A DNA stretch of 64,000 bases from contig JASSUK010000034.1 of NCBI GenBank assembly GCA_031963045.1, forward strand, positions 1 to 64,000. Reading direction: 5' to 3'. Below are positions 25,355 through 35,242 of this stretch, one piece after another. The translations under genes and the position numbers were made by a program. The notes below the pieces were generated by a model that had not been told where the DNA came from, made no database searches, and saw nothing but the letters and a program-made list of their open reading frames with translations. Each line of letters begins with the position of its first letter. Positions within the stretch are counted from its first letter, which is position 1. This DNA comes from JASSUD01 sp031963045 (GTDB taxonomy: Bacteria > Pseudomonadota > Gammaproteobacteria > Burkholderiales > Burkholderiaceae).

Positions 25355-28300
25355 TCAAGCAAGATCCAGATATGCCAATTTAGATCGGATATTTATATCG
25401 ACCTGAGCAACTAGCGTCTGAGCAGCTAATGTTGGCGTTTCTCCTCTTCTCGTCACCAAAGACTGCGGTTTTCCTCCCGAAGCTTTATGTGGCTCTCCCG
25501 TCGCCCCGCGCTGTTTAAGTAACTGTGTATTCCTTACGCTGAGCCCAATGACATCTTGAATGCACATGTTCGGCACCACCAATGTTGCTTGTGTTGAAGT
25601 CCAGCATAAGGTTACACGGCACATATCCCCGTCCCGATGCACTTGCCATAAGCGGATGGCTCTGTCGTAACTTCCTGTCGCCAGCCAGACCCCTTCTGCA
25701 GTCTTGTACCAAGCAACAGAACTCACTCTCGCATTAAAGCCTTCAATCACGGCCAAGCATTTGCCCGATGTAGTTGACCACAGCCGAACCGTTTCGTCAT
25801 GACTGCCGGACGCCAGCATTTGATCATCATCCGAAAACGCAACATTTGTCACTCCACTAGTGTGACCTTCAAAGACATGTAACCATTTTTCCTCTTCTAT
25901 AGACCACAGCCGCACCGTCTTGTCATCACTGCCCGACGCTAATATTTTTCCATTGCTTGAAAACACAACGCTTTCCACCAGATTGGCGTGATCTTTCAAG
26001 ATGTGCCGCGGCTTTTTCTCTTCCGCCGACCACAATATGATCGTCTTATCCCAACCACTCGATACCAGCATTTGATCATCCTTTGAAAACGCGAGACTGC
26101 GCACACCTTCTGTGTGTCCTTCGAGCGTGTGCAATAATTTTTTCTCAGCGACCGACCATAGATACACCGTGTTTTCATCACCGTTCGAGGCCAATATTTG
26201 GCTATCGCTTGAAAGCGCAACGGTTGACACCCAATTGGTATGCTCGAAAGTATGTAGTAATTTACGCTCTGCCACAGACCATAGCTGCACCGTGCTGTCC
26301 CAGCCCCCTGACACTATTGTTTGACCATCACGGGCAAATGCGACGCTTGTCACAAAGCTTCCATACTCTTGAAAAGCATGCAACTCCTTTTGTTCCGCTA
26401 CGGACCACAACCGTACCGTGCCGTCCTCGCCGCCTGACACTAGCATTTGACCGTCACTAGAAACTGCGATGGTGCCCACCATACTTGTATGGCCTTTGAA
26501 GGTTTGCAGCGGCTTTTGCTTTGTTACCGGCCACAGCCGTACCCTGCTCTCATTCCCGCAAGACGCCAATGTTTGACAATTATTCGAAAATGCAACGTTC
26601 ATCACCCATCCCTGGTGTCCTTCGAAGATTTTTAGCAACTTTTTCTTCGCCATGGACCACAGCCTTACCAGCCTGTCTGAACTGGCAGATGCCAATATTT
26701 GATCATTGCTTGAAAAGGCGATGTCTTTCACTGGGGCATCGCAATCGAAGATATGCAACGGCCTGCGCTCCATGATTGACCACAGCCGTATCGTACGGTC
26801 ATGGCTGCCAGATGCCAGTATCTTGCCATCGCCAGAAAGTGCGACGCATGTCACCAAGTCTTCATGACCTTCGAAAGTATGTGTATGTAATACCTCTTCC
26901 TCTGCTATTGAGAACAACTTTATTGTCTTGTCCGCACTTCCCGATACCAATATTTTGCCGTCACCAGAAAATGCAACGCTTGTCACCTGATCAGTATGAT
27001 CTTCTAAAATATGTAATACCTTTTGTTCATTTATCGCCCACAACCTTACCGTGCTGTCCTTACTACCCGACGCTAGCATTTTTCGATCACTCGACAGCGC
27101 GACGCTTGTCACCTCATCGCTATGACCTTTGAGGATATTTAGCGCCTTTTGCTTCGTTACCGACCACAGCCTTACCGTACCATCCCCACACCCTGATACC
27201 AGCAATTGACCATCTTTCGAAAACGCGACACTTGTCACCTTGTATTTATCGCCTTCAAAGGTGTGTATATGCGTTAAAGTCTCGATGTCATACAATGCAA
27301 GCTTTCCTGATGCCTCCCATTTTTCTGGTGCAATCTCCTCCCATTTTTCACTCGCAATCGCTAAGTAGCGCCCATCGGGCGAATAGCAAAAAGTCCGCAC
27401 AGAGTCTTCACACTGCACACTCGGTAATTCTCCAAATTGCACACCCTCCATGCGCGCGCCTGTTAAGTCAGCGTTGCGCAACCATATGCCAGTCAAGTCC
27501 ACTTTCCGGAGATCTGCACCTCGTAGTTGAACCTCATCCAACACCCCGTAACTAAGATCTGCGCCAGGAATTTGAATTCCAGTTAAATCGGATCCTAAGA
27601 ACGACACGCCAGCCTTGATCAAAATTGTGATCGCATTGGCCGCCGCTTTGCGAACTGTCGCATCGGTTTTGGAGCGCTCGATAAAGGCGTGTAGTTGTTG
27701 TTTAAAGTGCGGCTCTGTCTGTACCCGTTCGGCTAAAAACTGAAGGATCGCGTGTTCTTTGACCAGATTGCTGCGTGTTAATAGTGAATCTGGCAAAGAA
27801 ATGGTTTCGATGACGTCTACCTCATACTGGCTCTCAAAGCTCAGCAAAGATGCGTTACTGCCCCGACGGGCCGAGGTAGTAGATTGCCGCGCAGATTCTC
27901 TTTCTGCCACAGCCGTTGACTCAACTTCTTGCGGCTGACAGACATCCCGGGTGACAAAATATTCTAGAAAGGATTTATGCTCAAACCGATACTGATTACC
28001 ATTGCGAATTAGCGGCCACGCTTTACGCAAAACTCTTTGGCGGGGTACTTCACCAAAAAATGCTTCTTTCCACGTTCCTTTGTCTTTAGCAGGGCTGTAT
28101 TCCACCACCGGATTACCCTGGTTTTTTTCATAAATCGCAACCGCTAGCTCTGTGACAAACTGCATGCAATGGTCGACGAAGCCATGCTCGTCTAACGCAT
28201 TAAAGGCACCTTCAAGATCATTTCCAGGCCCTGCGCCTTGCAAACGTTGTTTTTCTCGCTCAAATCGCGCTTTCATCGCCTCATCATAGAGCGTGACACG

Positions 28301-31054
28301 TGTCAACGAAGAAGACGCCTGACCTTGCTCTCCCAAAATCAGCAAACGGGGTAAGACTTCTAGTGCGGTTTTTAACAATAATGGTGTGCGCTTAAAGTTC
28401 TCATCGATCTGCGTAAGTCCTCGTTGATAGTCTTGCACTTGCCAATGCTGCAGATCAAATCGGTCATCGCCCAAGGCTTTGTACTTATCAATAAAGGCTT
28501 CAACGTATTGATCGATCTGATCTTGACCAAACGGCGCCATCACCCACTCTTGAAATAACGCGGGGCTATCTGGTTGAAAGCGCTGCAAGTAATGAGTGCC
28601 GAGATGCTGGCTACGGCAACCTATTACGAGTTGACCGTGCCATCCTCCAGGCTGATTGAAGCGATTGCTTTGGTAGAGATTTTCATTCGCCCCGCTTTCG
28701 TCATAGCCATCGGCAATCACGACAAACTCTCGGGTTTCCTTAAGCGTTTTAATTTGTGCGTTGGTCAATCCCAAACGGCGTAAGTGTTTCGCAATAAAGT
28801 CTTGCTCTGGATTGTCAATCGTCGGCAAAGCAATGAATAAAGGAATAGTGCCGCCCTTTTGGTAATTCTCCCAAAGTGTCGATTCCAGAAAGCGTAAAAA
28901 GGTTGATTTACCGGCCCCTGATTCACCTAACACTAGGGCCACTTTTTTATCGCTGTTGAAAAATGCCTCGGCTTCCTTTGCTAAATCGAACACGTCTTCA
29001 TCAGCGTCAAATAAACTGGCTTTGCCCAGCGGTGGTACATATAGCGTGTCATGCCAATGCGCGAGGTTTTGGGCTCTGAGTCGGTGCAGGTCTGTCTCTA
29101 ACCATTTCTTATTCTGGATTTTATCCAATAGGCTCAACGAAATCGGTTTTGGGCGAGCTTCATAAAGGGGATAAGGACTCAATGGGCCATTCAGGCACAC
29201 GTCCTCATAGAAGGTTTGTTGAGATATATCGCCGACCGTTTTGAAGCGTGTTAACAATGCATCCGCGGCTTTCTCAACGGGGGAGCCATTAGCTAGCGTC
29301 CGAATCAGCTGCACCACGCGCTGTTGAATCAGTGCATGTTTGCTCCAGGTTTGATCATCTTCGTATAGCTCGCCTAACCACTCTAAGGCTTGGCTTCGTA
29401 CTTTGGCTGTCTGTGCCGGATGCGCAGCTATACACGCTAAGCGTTCGCTCAAGCCCCATAAGAAAGTTTTATGCCAGCGACAGGCTTTAAGCTCTGCCTG
29501 CATCAGCTTTTGCTTGAAGTCATTGAGCTGGTCTGACGGTATTTCATCGAATCCGCGCAGCATCGGATACCAAGCGTGTTTTCGATTAAAAGAGAATCCC
29601 TCTTTGAGGCTATCGATCAACTCCTGTCCGCTTTCCTGCAGCTCAGTTACCTGTTCATATGTGTCGCTGGCAAACTCAATCAACTCCATAATCGGGGCTT
29701 GGAGGTTTTTGACCTCATCGACGAATCCATTCAGATCAAACGCTTTCACGGCGCTCGCAAATTTTGCGACACCTCGGGCCACCCCGCTGATGCGTCGCCA
29801 AGCTCCTTGCCAAGGAGTTTCGTCATCAGGTACATAGGCTAAAGCTTGGTACGCATATTCGGCTTGATAGACGAGATAAGGATCGCTCGATTGCTTTAAT
29901 CCGTTAAATAAATCTTTGAGTGGCTGATGTAGTGCTTCACGGTTCAGATCGGTGACCTGGTTATCCGCCATCGCATCCAATACCTGACTGACCGCCATCG
30001 CTAAGCGATACTGATTCTCACCACTTTGTGCATGGGTATTCTTGAGGCGCTCGGCCAGATTTTTCAGAATTTTGACCAAATCATCAGTACACAGACTCGC
30101 TGGCGGCGCATGGCGAATCATCTCAGCTAAGCCGTGCAACACATCAAAATCTAACAACGTGAGTTCGTTAAGTTTGGTGATGAATTTATTGAGTAACTTT
30201 TGAAAATCGCCGAGTGCGTAGACCGGTGCTAGAGCCACTACCTCCGCCACCGCTGCCGCATTTTTGAGTTCATCTTTTTCAAAAGCTCTAATCACATCCT
30301 GGGCAAGTAGGCTCAGCTCTGGCGCATCTTGATCTTGCTTGACGCGATTTAACCAAGCCAACTCTTCAGCACTTAACTGCGAGGTAGAGTCTGGTTCATG
30401 CTGATCTAGGTATAACAGCAGTAGACAGTAAGCAAGCTGCTCGGTATTTCTCAAAGATTGACCGGTTTGCGGTAAAGCTGGGGGGATGAGAGGCAGATTC
30501 CTTAAGAAAAATTTGAATGCAGGTGTCTCTTCAGCGTTAGACGTAAGGGTGGGTGACTGCTGTAGGGCAGAGAAGGTGGATATTCCCTCTGCGCTAGAGG
30601 AAGGAGTCAATTTGTGTAAGCCACTCAACGAACTAGGTGAGCGGCTAGGATTGGCAGGAAGTTGAGCAAGCACCCCTTGTGCCTGCCGGGCCAACGGATG
30701 TCCCCACTTATCCGCTTTCTCATACTGCGCCCTAGCTTTATCCCACTGTTTTAGCCTACTAAATACCTCGCCACGTTCAAAATGAACATCAGCAATGCTT
30801 TGTTGCAACCTTTTTTGTTCATCGGTTTCAGGCACACGAGCAGATCTAAAGTAGTGTTTCTTTTCATAAAAGCTGGGCGACCTGATCTCTTTATACTCAG
30901 CGAGTTTGTGTAGAGCAAGCTCGACCCGATCATAATAATAGTCAGCGATCGCAGGATTTCCGTCCTTATATTCGCGTGCATTCTCTAACCCACGCTTGAT
31001 AATTTCTGGTGCAAGAGCAACAGGTAGCTTTTGATTCTGACTAATACTTAACAT
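25355..31054 (-). CDS. TPR-NACHT-pentapeptide-WD40 STAND ATPase, 1899 aa
   Basis: Residues 20-122 hold TPR-like helices (FERGEVFSRLKQWDKARAQY). A Ser/Pro linker and a long helical region (180-650) follow. NACHT: Walker A GESGAGKST (710-718), Walker B VVIADGYDE (778-786), complete in all key residues. Pentapeptide repeats lie at 1155-1210 (GADLSYG, GADLRKV, NADLTGA). About 14 regular WD40 repeats (1215-1815) with SVAFS.DG..L.SG..D.TVRLWS suggest two seven-bladed propellers. The tail has NMCIQDVIGLS. Such proteins are nucleotide-gated switches whose repeats sense a ligand; here either phage defence or host interaction. Monocistronic; its flanks are plain. Confidence 0.9.
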   Translation of the reverse strand: MLSISQNQKLPVALAPEIIKRGLENAREYKDGNPAIADYYYDRVELALHKLAEYKEIRSPSFYEKKHYFRSARVPETDEQKRLQQSIADVHFERGEVFSRLKQWDKARAQYEKADKWGHPLARQAQGVLAQLPANPSRSPSSLSGLHKLTPSSSAEGISTFSALQQSPTLTSNAEETPAFKFFLRNLPLIPPALPQTGQSLRNTEQLAYCLLLLYLDQHEPDSTSQLSAEELAWLNRVKQDQDAPELSLLAQDVIRAFEKDELKNAAAVAEVVALAPVYALGDFQKLLNKFITKLNELTLLDFDVLHGLAEMIRHAPPASLCTDDLVKILKNLAERLKNTHAQSGENQYRLAMAVSQVLDAMADNQVTDLNREALHQPLKDLFNGLKQSSDPYLVYQAEYAYQALAYVPDDETPWQGAWRRISGVARGVAKFASAVKAFDLNGFVDEVKNLQAPIMELIEFASDTYEQVTELQESGQELIDSLKEGFSFNRKHAWYPMLRGFDEIPSDQLNDFKQKLMQAELKACRWHKTFLWGLSERLACIAAHPAQTAKVRSQALEWLGELYEDDQTWSKHALIQQRVVQLIRTLANGSPVEKAADALLTRFKTVGDISQQTFYEDVCLNGPLSPYPLYEARPKPISLSLLDKIQNKKWLETDLHRLRAQNLAHWHDTLYVPPLGKASLFDADEDVFDLAKEAEAFFNSDKKVALVLGESGAGKSTFLRFLESTLWENYQKGGTIPLFIALPTIDNPEQDFIAKHLRRLGLTNAQIKTLKETREFVVIADGYDESGANENLYQSNRFNQPGGWHGQLVIGCRSQHLGTHYLQRFQPDSPALFQEWVMAPFGQDQIDQYVEAFIDKYKALGDDRFDLQHWQVQDYQRGLTQIDENFKRTPLLLKTALEVLPRLLILGEQGQASSSLTRVTLYDEAMKARFEREKQRLQGAGPGNDLEGAFNALDEHGFVDHCMQFVTELAVAIYEKNQGNPVVEYSPAKDKGTWKEAFFGEVPRQRVLRKAWPLIRNGNQYRFEHKSFLEYFVTRDVCQPQEVESTAVAERESARQSTTSARRGSNASLLSFESQYEVDVIETISLPDSLLTRSNLVKEHAILQFLAERVQTEPHFKQQLHAFIERSKTDATVRKAAANAITILIKAGVSFLGSDLTGIQIPGADLSYGVLDEVQLRGADLRKVDLTGIWLRNADLTGARMEGVQFGELPSVQCEDSVRTFCYSPDGRYLAIASEKWEEIAPEKWEASGKLALYDIETLTHIHTFEGDKYKVTSVAFSKDGQLLVSGCGDGTVRLWSVTKQKALNILKGHSDEVTSVALSSDRKMLASGSKDSTVRLWAINEQKVLHILEDHTDQVTSVAFSGDGKILVSGSADKTIKLFSIAEEEVLHTHTFEGHEDLVTCVALSGDGKILASGSHDRTIRLWSIMERRPLHIFDCDAPVKDIAFSSNDQILASASSDRLVRLWSMAKKKLLKIFEGHQGWVMNVAFSNNCQTLASCGNESRVRLWPVTKQKPLQTFKGHTSMVGTIAVSSDGQMLVSGGEDGTVRLWSVAEQKELHAFQEYGSFVTSVAFARDGQTIVSGGWDSTVQLWSVAERKLLHTFEHTNWVSTVALSSDSQILASNGDENTVYLWSVAEKKLLHTLEGHTEGVRSLAFSKDDQMLVSSGWDKTIILWSAEEKKPRHILKDHANLVESVVFSSNGKILASGSDDKTVRLWSIEEEKWLHVFEGHTSGVTNVAFSDDDQMLASGSHDETVRLWSTTSGKCLAVIEGFNARVSSVAWYKTAEGVWLATGSYDRAIRLWQVHRDGDMCRVTLCWTSTQATLVVPNMCIQDVIGLSVRNTQLLKQRGATGEPHKASGGKPQSLVTRRGETPTLAAQTLVAQVDINIRSKLAYLDLA

Positions 31055-31806
31055 CTTGTCTCTTCTGTTCTTTCTTATTCAAACTGAATTTGAAGGTAGG
31101 GGAAATCGCAACCATTTACCAACAGCTCAGACTGACTGTTAGCGAAAATGCATAAGACCAATACGCGCGGCGCATCAGCCTTATGCATTCTTCTTTTTAA
31201 GATTTTACTGTAAATAATACGATTCAAATATAAAGGGAAACCCTGAATACGACATCAGTCCAATTAGACATACCATGCAGGAATACACGCAAGAGGGGTC
31301 GGATAATGCGCTACCCTGACAGTGCCTTTGTGAAAGCGACTGACTAGGGAAAAACTTGATTAAATTGATCGAAGATAATCTGGTCTGATCTACTACACCC
31401 CATCAGGGTTTGCGAGTACCCTTCAAAAAATTTGTCCGCGAAATTCCAGATTGGTGAATTTGCTAATTCACTGCCACCATGCTTCGTCACACAGTTCGTC
31501 ACATACAGAATAAGCAGTTTAAATTCTCCTGCCTCTGCCCCCTCTTCCCTGGCAATGAAATACCCCGCTTAATACACTCATCATCAATAGGCAGCTCGTG
31601 ACTTGCTCCGAATTGATCCTGCGCTTCTTCATGTTCCACGTTTAGATCAAGGAAAACCTGCGTAATAATTTTGGAAGGTGTAAGCGCATTGGTATAGTTG
31701 AGGTGAGTAAGGCATGTCGATTTCGTCTTAATCAATGCTGATTCCTCTGAATTTGGCAAGTACAGGATAACGAAATTTAGCCATATTAAATATGAGGAAT
31801 AGCACT
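31055..31806. other. Intergenic region with no recognised gene
   Basis: Divergent gap between the NACHT gene and the transporter. Frames present are short and match nothing I know. GAGGAATAG at 31794 is the ribosome site of the transporter. No repeats of family 1 or 2 and no RNA gene were seen. Confidence 0.5.
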
Positions 31807-33075
31807 ATGAATGCTGGGAAACCACGCACACTTGCCATTATTGCCACATTATCTGGCAACCTTGTCGAGTGGTTCGATTTTTACATTTATTCGTTTTGCA
31901 CGATTTACTTTGCGCCGGCCTTTTTCCCTGCTGGCAATTCAACCGCTCAGCTGCTTAAAGCGGCTGGCATTTTTGCTGCTGGTTTTCTGATGCGCCCTCT
32001 GGGCGCCTGGTTTTTTGGTCGTCTTGCTGACCGGCAAGGTTGTCGGATTGCTATGATGACATCTGTACTGATGATGTGTGGAGGATCACTGCTTATCGCT
32101 TGCTTACCGACTTATGCGCAAATCGGTCAAGCAGCACCTGTGCTGCTTTTATTGGCTCGCCTGCTTCAAGGTTTCTCTATTGGCGGCGAGTACGGTGTCA
32201 GCACAACCTATCTGAGTGAAGTTGGAGCAAAAGGTCGACGTGGATTTTTTGCTTCCTTCCAATATATGACAGTGGCTGGTGGGCAACTACTGGCCTTGTT
32301 AGCTGTTGCGGTATTGCAGCATATTCTGTCCGATGCTCAGCTAAGAGACTGGGGGTGGCGCCTTCCTTTTCTCTTGGGCGGGTTCGGAGCGCTGATTGCA
32401 CTATGGCTACGTTACTCGTTAAACGAGATTGTTTCAGAAGAGGTTCGCGCGCGCCCGGAAGCTGGAACACTGCGAGGCTTGCTACAGCATAAACGGTCGG
32501 TTTTTATAGCGTTTGGCTTTACTGCCTGCGGCGCGCTGACTTTCTATACGTTTACCACCTACATGCAAAAATATTTGATTAATACGGCTGGAATGCCTCC
32601 GAAGACGGTAAGCCTATTAATGATAAATGCCATATTCGTTTGCCTGCTATTAAATCCTATTTTGGGCGCACTCTCTGACAAAATCGGACAGCGTGCGATG
32701 ATGATTATATATAGCCTGCTGACTATGCTATGCACGATACCGATTATGCAAATATTAAGAACCGTCTCCAATCCTTATATAGCGTTTGGTTTAGTCACGA
32801 GCCTGATCACTATCCTCACCTTCTATACATCTATCAGCGGCCTACTCAAGGCCGAGCTATTTCCAGCAGAGGTACGCGCACTCGGTGTTGGTTTGCCTTA
32901 TGCAATAGCTAATACCGTGTTTGGGGGAACTGCCGAGTACGTGGCGCTATTGGCGAAGTCTATAGATATTGAATCGAGTTTCTATTGGTATGTGACAGCC
33001 ATTGCGTTGATGAGCTTGTGTATCTCACTAACCATGCCGGACTTGCGTCAACAGGGTTATGTGAAAAATAAATAG
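31807..33075 (+). CDS. MFS transporter, metabolite:H+ symporter (MHS/KgtP-like)
   Basis: About 422 aa with 12 hydrophobic segments. The N-terminus (LSGNLVEWFDFYIYSFCTIY) and the loop 2-3 motif RPLGAWFFGRLADRQGCR, plus ARLLQGFSIGGEYGVSTTYL, are typical of the MHS family that carries alpha-ketoglutarate, proline/betaine, citrate or shikimate. Substrate cannot be set from sequence; KgtP-like is closest by eye. Start at 31807 is preferred over 31792 because GAGGAATAG lies just upstream. A GST gene follows after 35 bp. Confidence 0.88.
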   Translation: MNAGKPRTLAIIATLSGNLVEWFDFYIYSFCTIYFAPAFFPAGNSTAQLLKAAGIFAAGFLMRPLGAWFFGRLADRQGCRIAMMTSVLMMCGGSLLIACLPTYAQIGQAAPVLLLLARLLQGFSIGGEYGVSTTYLSEVGAKGRRGFFASFQYMTVAGGQLLALLAVAVLQHILSDAQLRDWGWRLPFLLGGFGALIALWLRYSLNEIVSEEVRARPEAGTLRGLLQHKRSVFIAFGFTACGALTFYTFTTYMQKYLINTAGMPPKTVSLLMINAIFVCLLLNPILGALSDKIGQRAMMIIYSLLTMLCTIPIMQILRTVSNPYIAFGLVTSLITILTFYTSISGLLKAELFPAEVRALGVGLPYAIANTVFGGTAEYVALLAKSIDIESSFYWYVTAIALMSLCISLTMPDLRQQGYVKNK

Positions 33076-33110
33076 GAAAGCTAAAACCCTACTAACTTGA
33101 GGAAATTATC

Positions 33111-33749
33111 ATGTTCACTTTATATATTGCCCCCAATAGCTGTGCAGTCGCTGTACTCATTACTCTGAAGTGGGTGGATGCGCCCCATAAGGTTGAAATA
33201 GTAGAATTAGGCGACCCTGCCTATCGTAAGATCGCGCCGCTGGGTATGGTGCCGGCTATGGTTGACGACGATGGTCCCGTTATGACACAAGCTGCAGCGA
33301 TTTTAAAATACCTCGCCAACACCTACCCACAAGCACAACTGGGCAGTAATGGAAGCCCTCGCGCAGAATATGCACTCGATGAAAAACTCTCTTTTCTGGC
33401 TAGCGACTTTCATCCAGCTTTTTGGCCTTTTTTCTCACCGAAACGCTACACCATTGATAATGATGAAAAAAGTATTGAGGCGGTCAAGGCCGCAAGCCAT
33501 ATTCGAGTGGATCGGGTTATGCTCGAATTAGATAAGCAGCTAAGCTTAAATACGTATCTGATGGGAGAGCGTCCTAGTATTGCTGATGCCTATGCATTTG
33601 CGATGGCAGGGTGGGCAGACTATTTACCCAAAAAGGTCAGCGATTATCCCAATGTCCATCGTTTCATGCAGATCATGCATACGGATAAAGGCGTACAGGC
33701 AGCATTGCGCGATCTACAAATGCCTAAACAAATGCCTAATGCTCAATGA
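33111..33749 (+). CDS. Glutathione S-transferase family protein
   Basis: 212 aa. Thioredoxin-like N-terminal domain (MFTLYIAPNSCAVAVLITLKW) with the cis-Pro MVPAMVDD and glutathione-gamma-Glu motif TQAAAILKYLA, then an all-helical C-terminal domain with the capping motif RPSIADAYAFAM. Beta-class-like with Ser/Cys near residues 9-10. Substrate unknown; probably detoxification. Good ribosome site (GAGGAAATTATC). Its 3' end overlaps the convergent yggU by 14 bp. Confidence 0.93.
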   Translation: MFTLYIAPNSCAVAVLITLKWVDAPHKVEIVELGDPAYRKIAPLGMVPAMVDDDGPVMTQAAAILKYLANTYPQAQLGSNGSPRAEYALDEKLSFLASDFHPAFWPFFSPKRYTIDNDEKSIEAVKAASHIRVDRVMLELDKQLSLNTYLMGERPSIADAYAFAMAGWADYLPKKVSDYPNVHRFMQIMHTDKGVQAALRDLQMPKQMPNAQ

Positions 33750-34101
33750 CAACAGGGAGCCGTTTAGGGGCTTTGATACGCAATTGCTTATTGACACTCA
33801 TGCGTCCAAAGACGACTTCGATATCTGATTTTGGCACGCTGAATTCTGTCGCCAGGAAACGCACCATATGATCCGTTGCCTTACCATCAGTGGGCGCGGC
33901 CGTAACGCTCACTTTCAGTTGATGTCCTTTGACCTTGCCAATAGCATCCTGTTTTGCGCTTGGCTTGCCGAGGATATTAAGGATTAATGTATCTCCATCC
34001 CAGGAAAAAAAAGATTGCAAAGCAGTACGGCTGGCTCTGGTGATTCCTGTATTTGCTTTTTTGCGTTTCATAGCTGCCGCCTTAAACACAGCACGCTGCA
34101 T
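33736..34101 (-). CDS. yggU: DUF167 (YggU family) protein
   Basis: 121 aa. Conserved small alpha/beta protein of unknown role. Hallmarks: LNILGKPSAKQDAIGKV, LKVSVTAAPTDGKATDHMV and a Ser/Lys-rich end FGRMSVNKQLRI. The ATG at 34101 overlaps the TGA of the pirin gene by one base, so translation is probably coupled. A basic N-terminal extension of ~25 residues is longer than usual. The gene symbol is by family. Confidence 0.88.
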   Translation of the reverse strand: MQRAVFKAAAMKRKKANTGITRASRTALQSFFSWDGDTLILNILGKPSAKQDAIGKVKGHQLKVSVTAAPTDGKATDHMVRFLATEFSVPKSDIEVVFGRMSVNKQLRIKAPKRLPVVIEH

Positions 34102-34970
34102 CAATGAGAGGCGCTTTGTAAAAAGCGCCCTCTTTTGAAGTCACTCATTGCTTGGTCGATTTCCTCTCGTGTGTTCATGACAAAAGGGCCTTGGCCTACA
34201 ATCGGCTCATCGATGGGTTCACCGCTTAAAAGAAGTAGCACTGCATCGCTATTGGCTTCGAGTGTGAAGCCTTCACCTGCACGATCCAATAGCACCATCT
34301 GCGCCTCACGGGCAACGGCTTCACCATTGACTTGCACGGTACCCTGCAATGCTACAACGGCTGTGTTCCAGCCATCGGGCGCAGGTAATTCAATAGTGGC
34401 TCCGGCATTTAAGCGTATATCCCATATATTTATAGGTGAGAAAGTGCGTGCTGGCCCGGTGTGCCCTGCGTACTTGCCCGCGATAATGCGTACTGACCCA
34501 GCATCTTCAGACAGAGTTACAGAAGGGATCGTGTCATTCAGGATAGCTTGATATCCCGGCGCAGTCATTTTGTCTTTGGCAGGGAGATTGACCCAGAGTT
34601 GCACCATATCTAGTGTGCCGCCAGAGTGGGTAAAGGCTTCGGAATGGAACTCTTCGTGCAAGATACCGGAGCCTGCTGTCATCCATTGCACGTCTCCAGG
34701 GCGGATTACACCACCTTGATTGGTCGAGTCACAGTGTGCGACTTCGCCCTTGTAGACGATTGTTACGGTTTCAAAACCACGATGCGGATGCTGTCCTACT
34801 CCTCGGGGTTTAGTGCTTGGTGAGAAGTCAGCAGGTCCTGCGCGATCCAGCAATAAGAAGGGGCTGAGCGTTTTTCCGTATTTAGGATACGAGAACAGCG
34901 AGCGCACCGGAAAACCGTCACCCACCCAATGCTGGGGAGGTGCGCTGTAAACACCGACGACTTTTTTCAT
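34101..34970 (-). CDS. Pirin family protein
   Basis: 289 aa bicupin. N-terminal pirin signature DRAGPADFSPSTKPRGVGQHPHRGFETVT with metal-binding His (HPHRGFE), then DVQWMTAGSGILHEEF; C-terminal cupin ending in GQGPFVMNTREEIDQAM. Related bacterial proteins such as YhhW have quercetin 2,3-dioxygenase activity in vitro; the true substrate is unknown. Start 34970 (MKKVVGVYSAPP) has GGAGAG upstream and fits the family; a longer frame to 35006 does not. Confidence 0.93.
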   Translation of the reverse strand: MKKVVGVYSAPPQHWVGDGFPVRSLFSYPKYGKTLSPFLLLDRAGPADFSPSTKPRGVGQHPHRGFETVTIVYKGEVAHCDSTNQGGVIRPGDVQWMTAGSGILHEEFHSEAFTHSGGTLDMVQLWVNLPAKDKMTAPGYQAILNDTIPSVTLSEDAGSVRIIAGKYAGHTGPARTFSPINIWDIRLNAGATIELPAPDGWNTAVVALQGTVQVNGEAVAREAQMVLLDRAGEGFTLEANSDAVLLLLSGEPIDEPIVGQGPFVMNTREEIDQAMSDFKRGRFLQSASH

Positions 34971-35026
34971 GACTCTCTCCAAAGCTGTCGCAAAAATTTG
35001 CGGCACTGAAAAAAGTATATGCTAAA

Positions 35027-35082
35027 AAGTGATGATTACAAGCTGGCGGTTTGCATGTTGGGGCAATTGAGGACACGCCCTA
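35027..35082. repeat. Hybrid of family-1 and family-2 repeats
   Basis: AGTGATGATTACAAGCTGGCGG..TGCATGTTGGGG is the right-arm interior of family 1. It passes directly into CAATTGAGGACACGCCCT, the right end of family 2. The shared TTGGGG lies at the crossover. Confidence 0.65.
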
Positions 35083-35137
35083 CATTGACAGTTGCCTATT
35101 TCATGGGCATATTTAGGGGGTACTAAATGGAGGAAAT

Positions 35138-35242
35138 ATGATTTCTGCTCCTCTCATTTTGGCTTCCCTTTTCTTTTCACTCCGCCCGGCCTTTGGCTTT
35201 GAACGCACCTACTTCCCCCCCTTTGTCTGCATTGCCTACTGA
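35138..35242 (+). CDS. Possible 34-aa leader peptide overlapping trmB
   Basis: ATG at 35138 has the best Shine-Dalgarno of the region (GGAGGAAAT) and opens a frame of 34 codons, beginning MISAPLILASLFFSL and ending in TGA at 35242, inside trmB in another frame. The trmB frame itself has no ATG near its start. Either a coupled leader, or a one-base shift that displaced the real trmB start. Weak as a gene on its own. Confidence 0.3.
   Translation: MISAPLILASLFFSLRPAFGFERTYFPPFVCIAY

Noticed and set aside
26083..27555. Several plus-strand frames opposite the WD40 repeats at 25.6-27.5 kb
   Set aside because: Repeated shadow frames of the regular WD40 DNA; they share no start signals.
31499..31759. 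86-codon minus-strand frame upstream of the transporter
   Set aside because: No recognisable family, no ribosome site and poor codon pattern; treated as chance.
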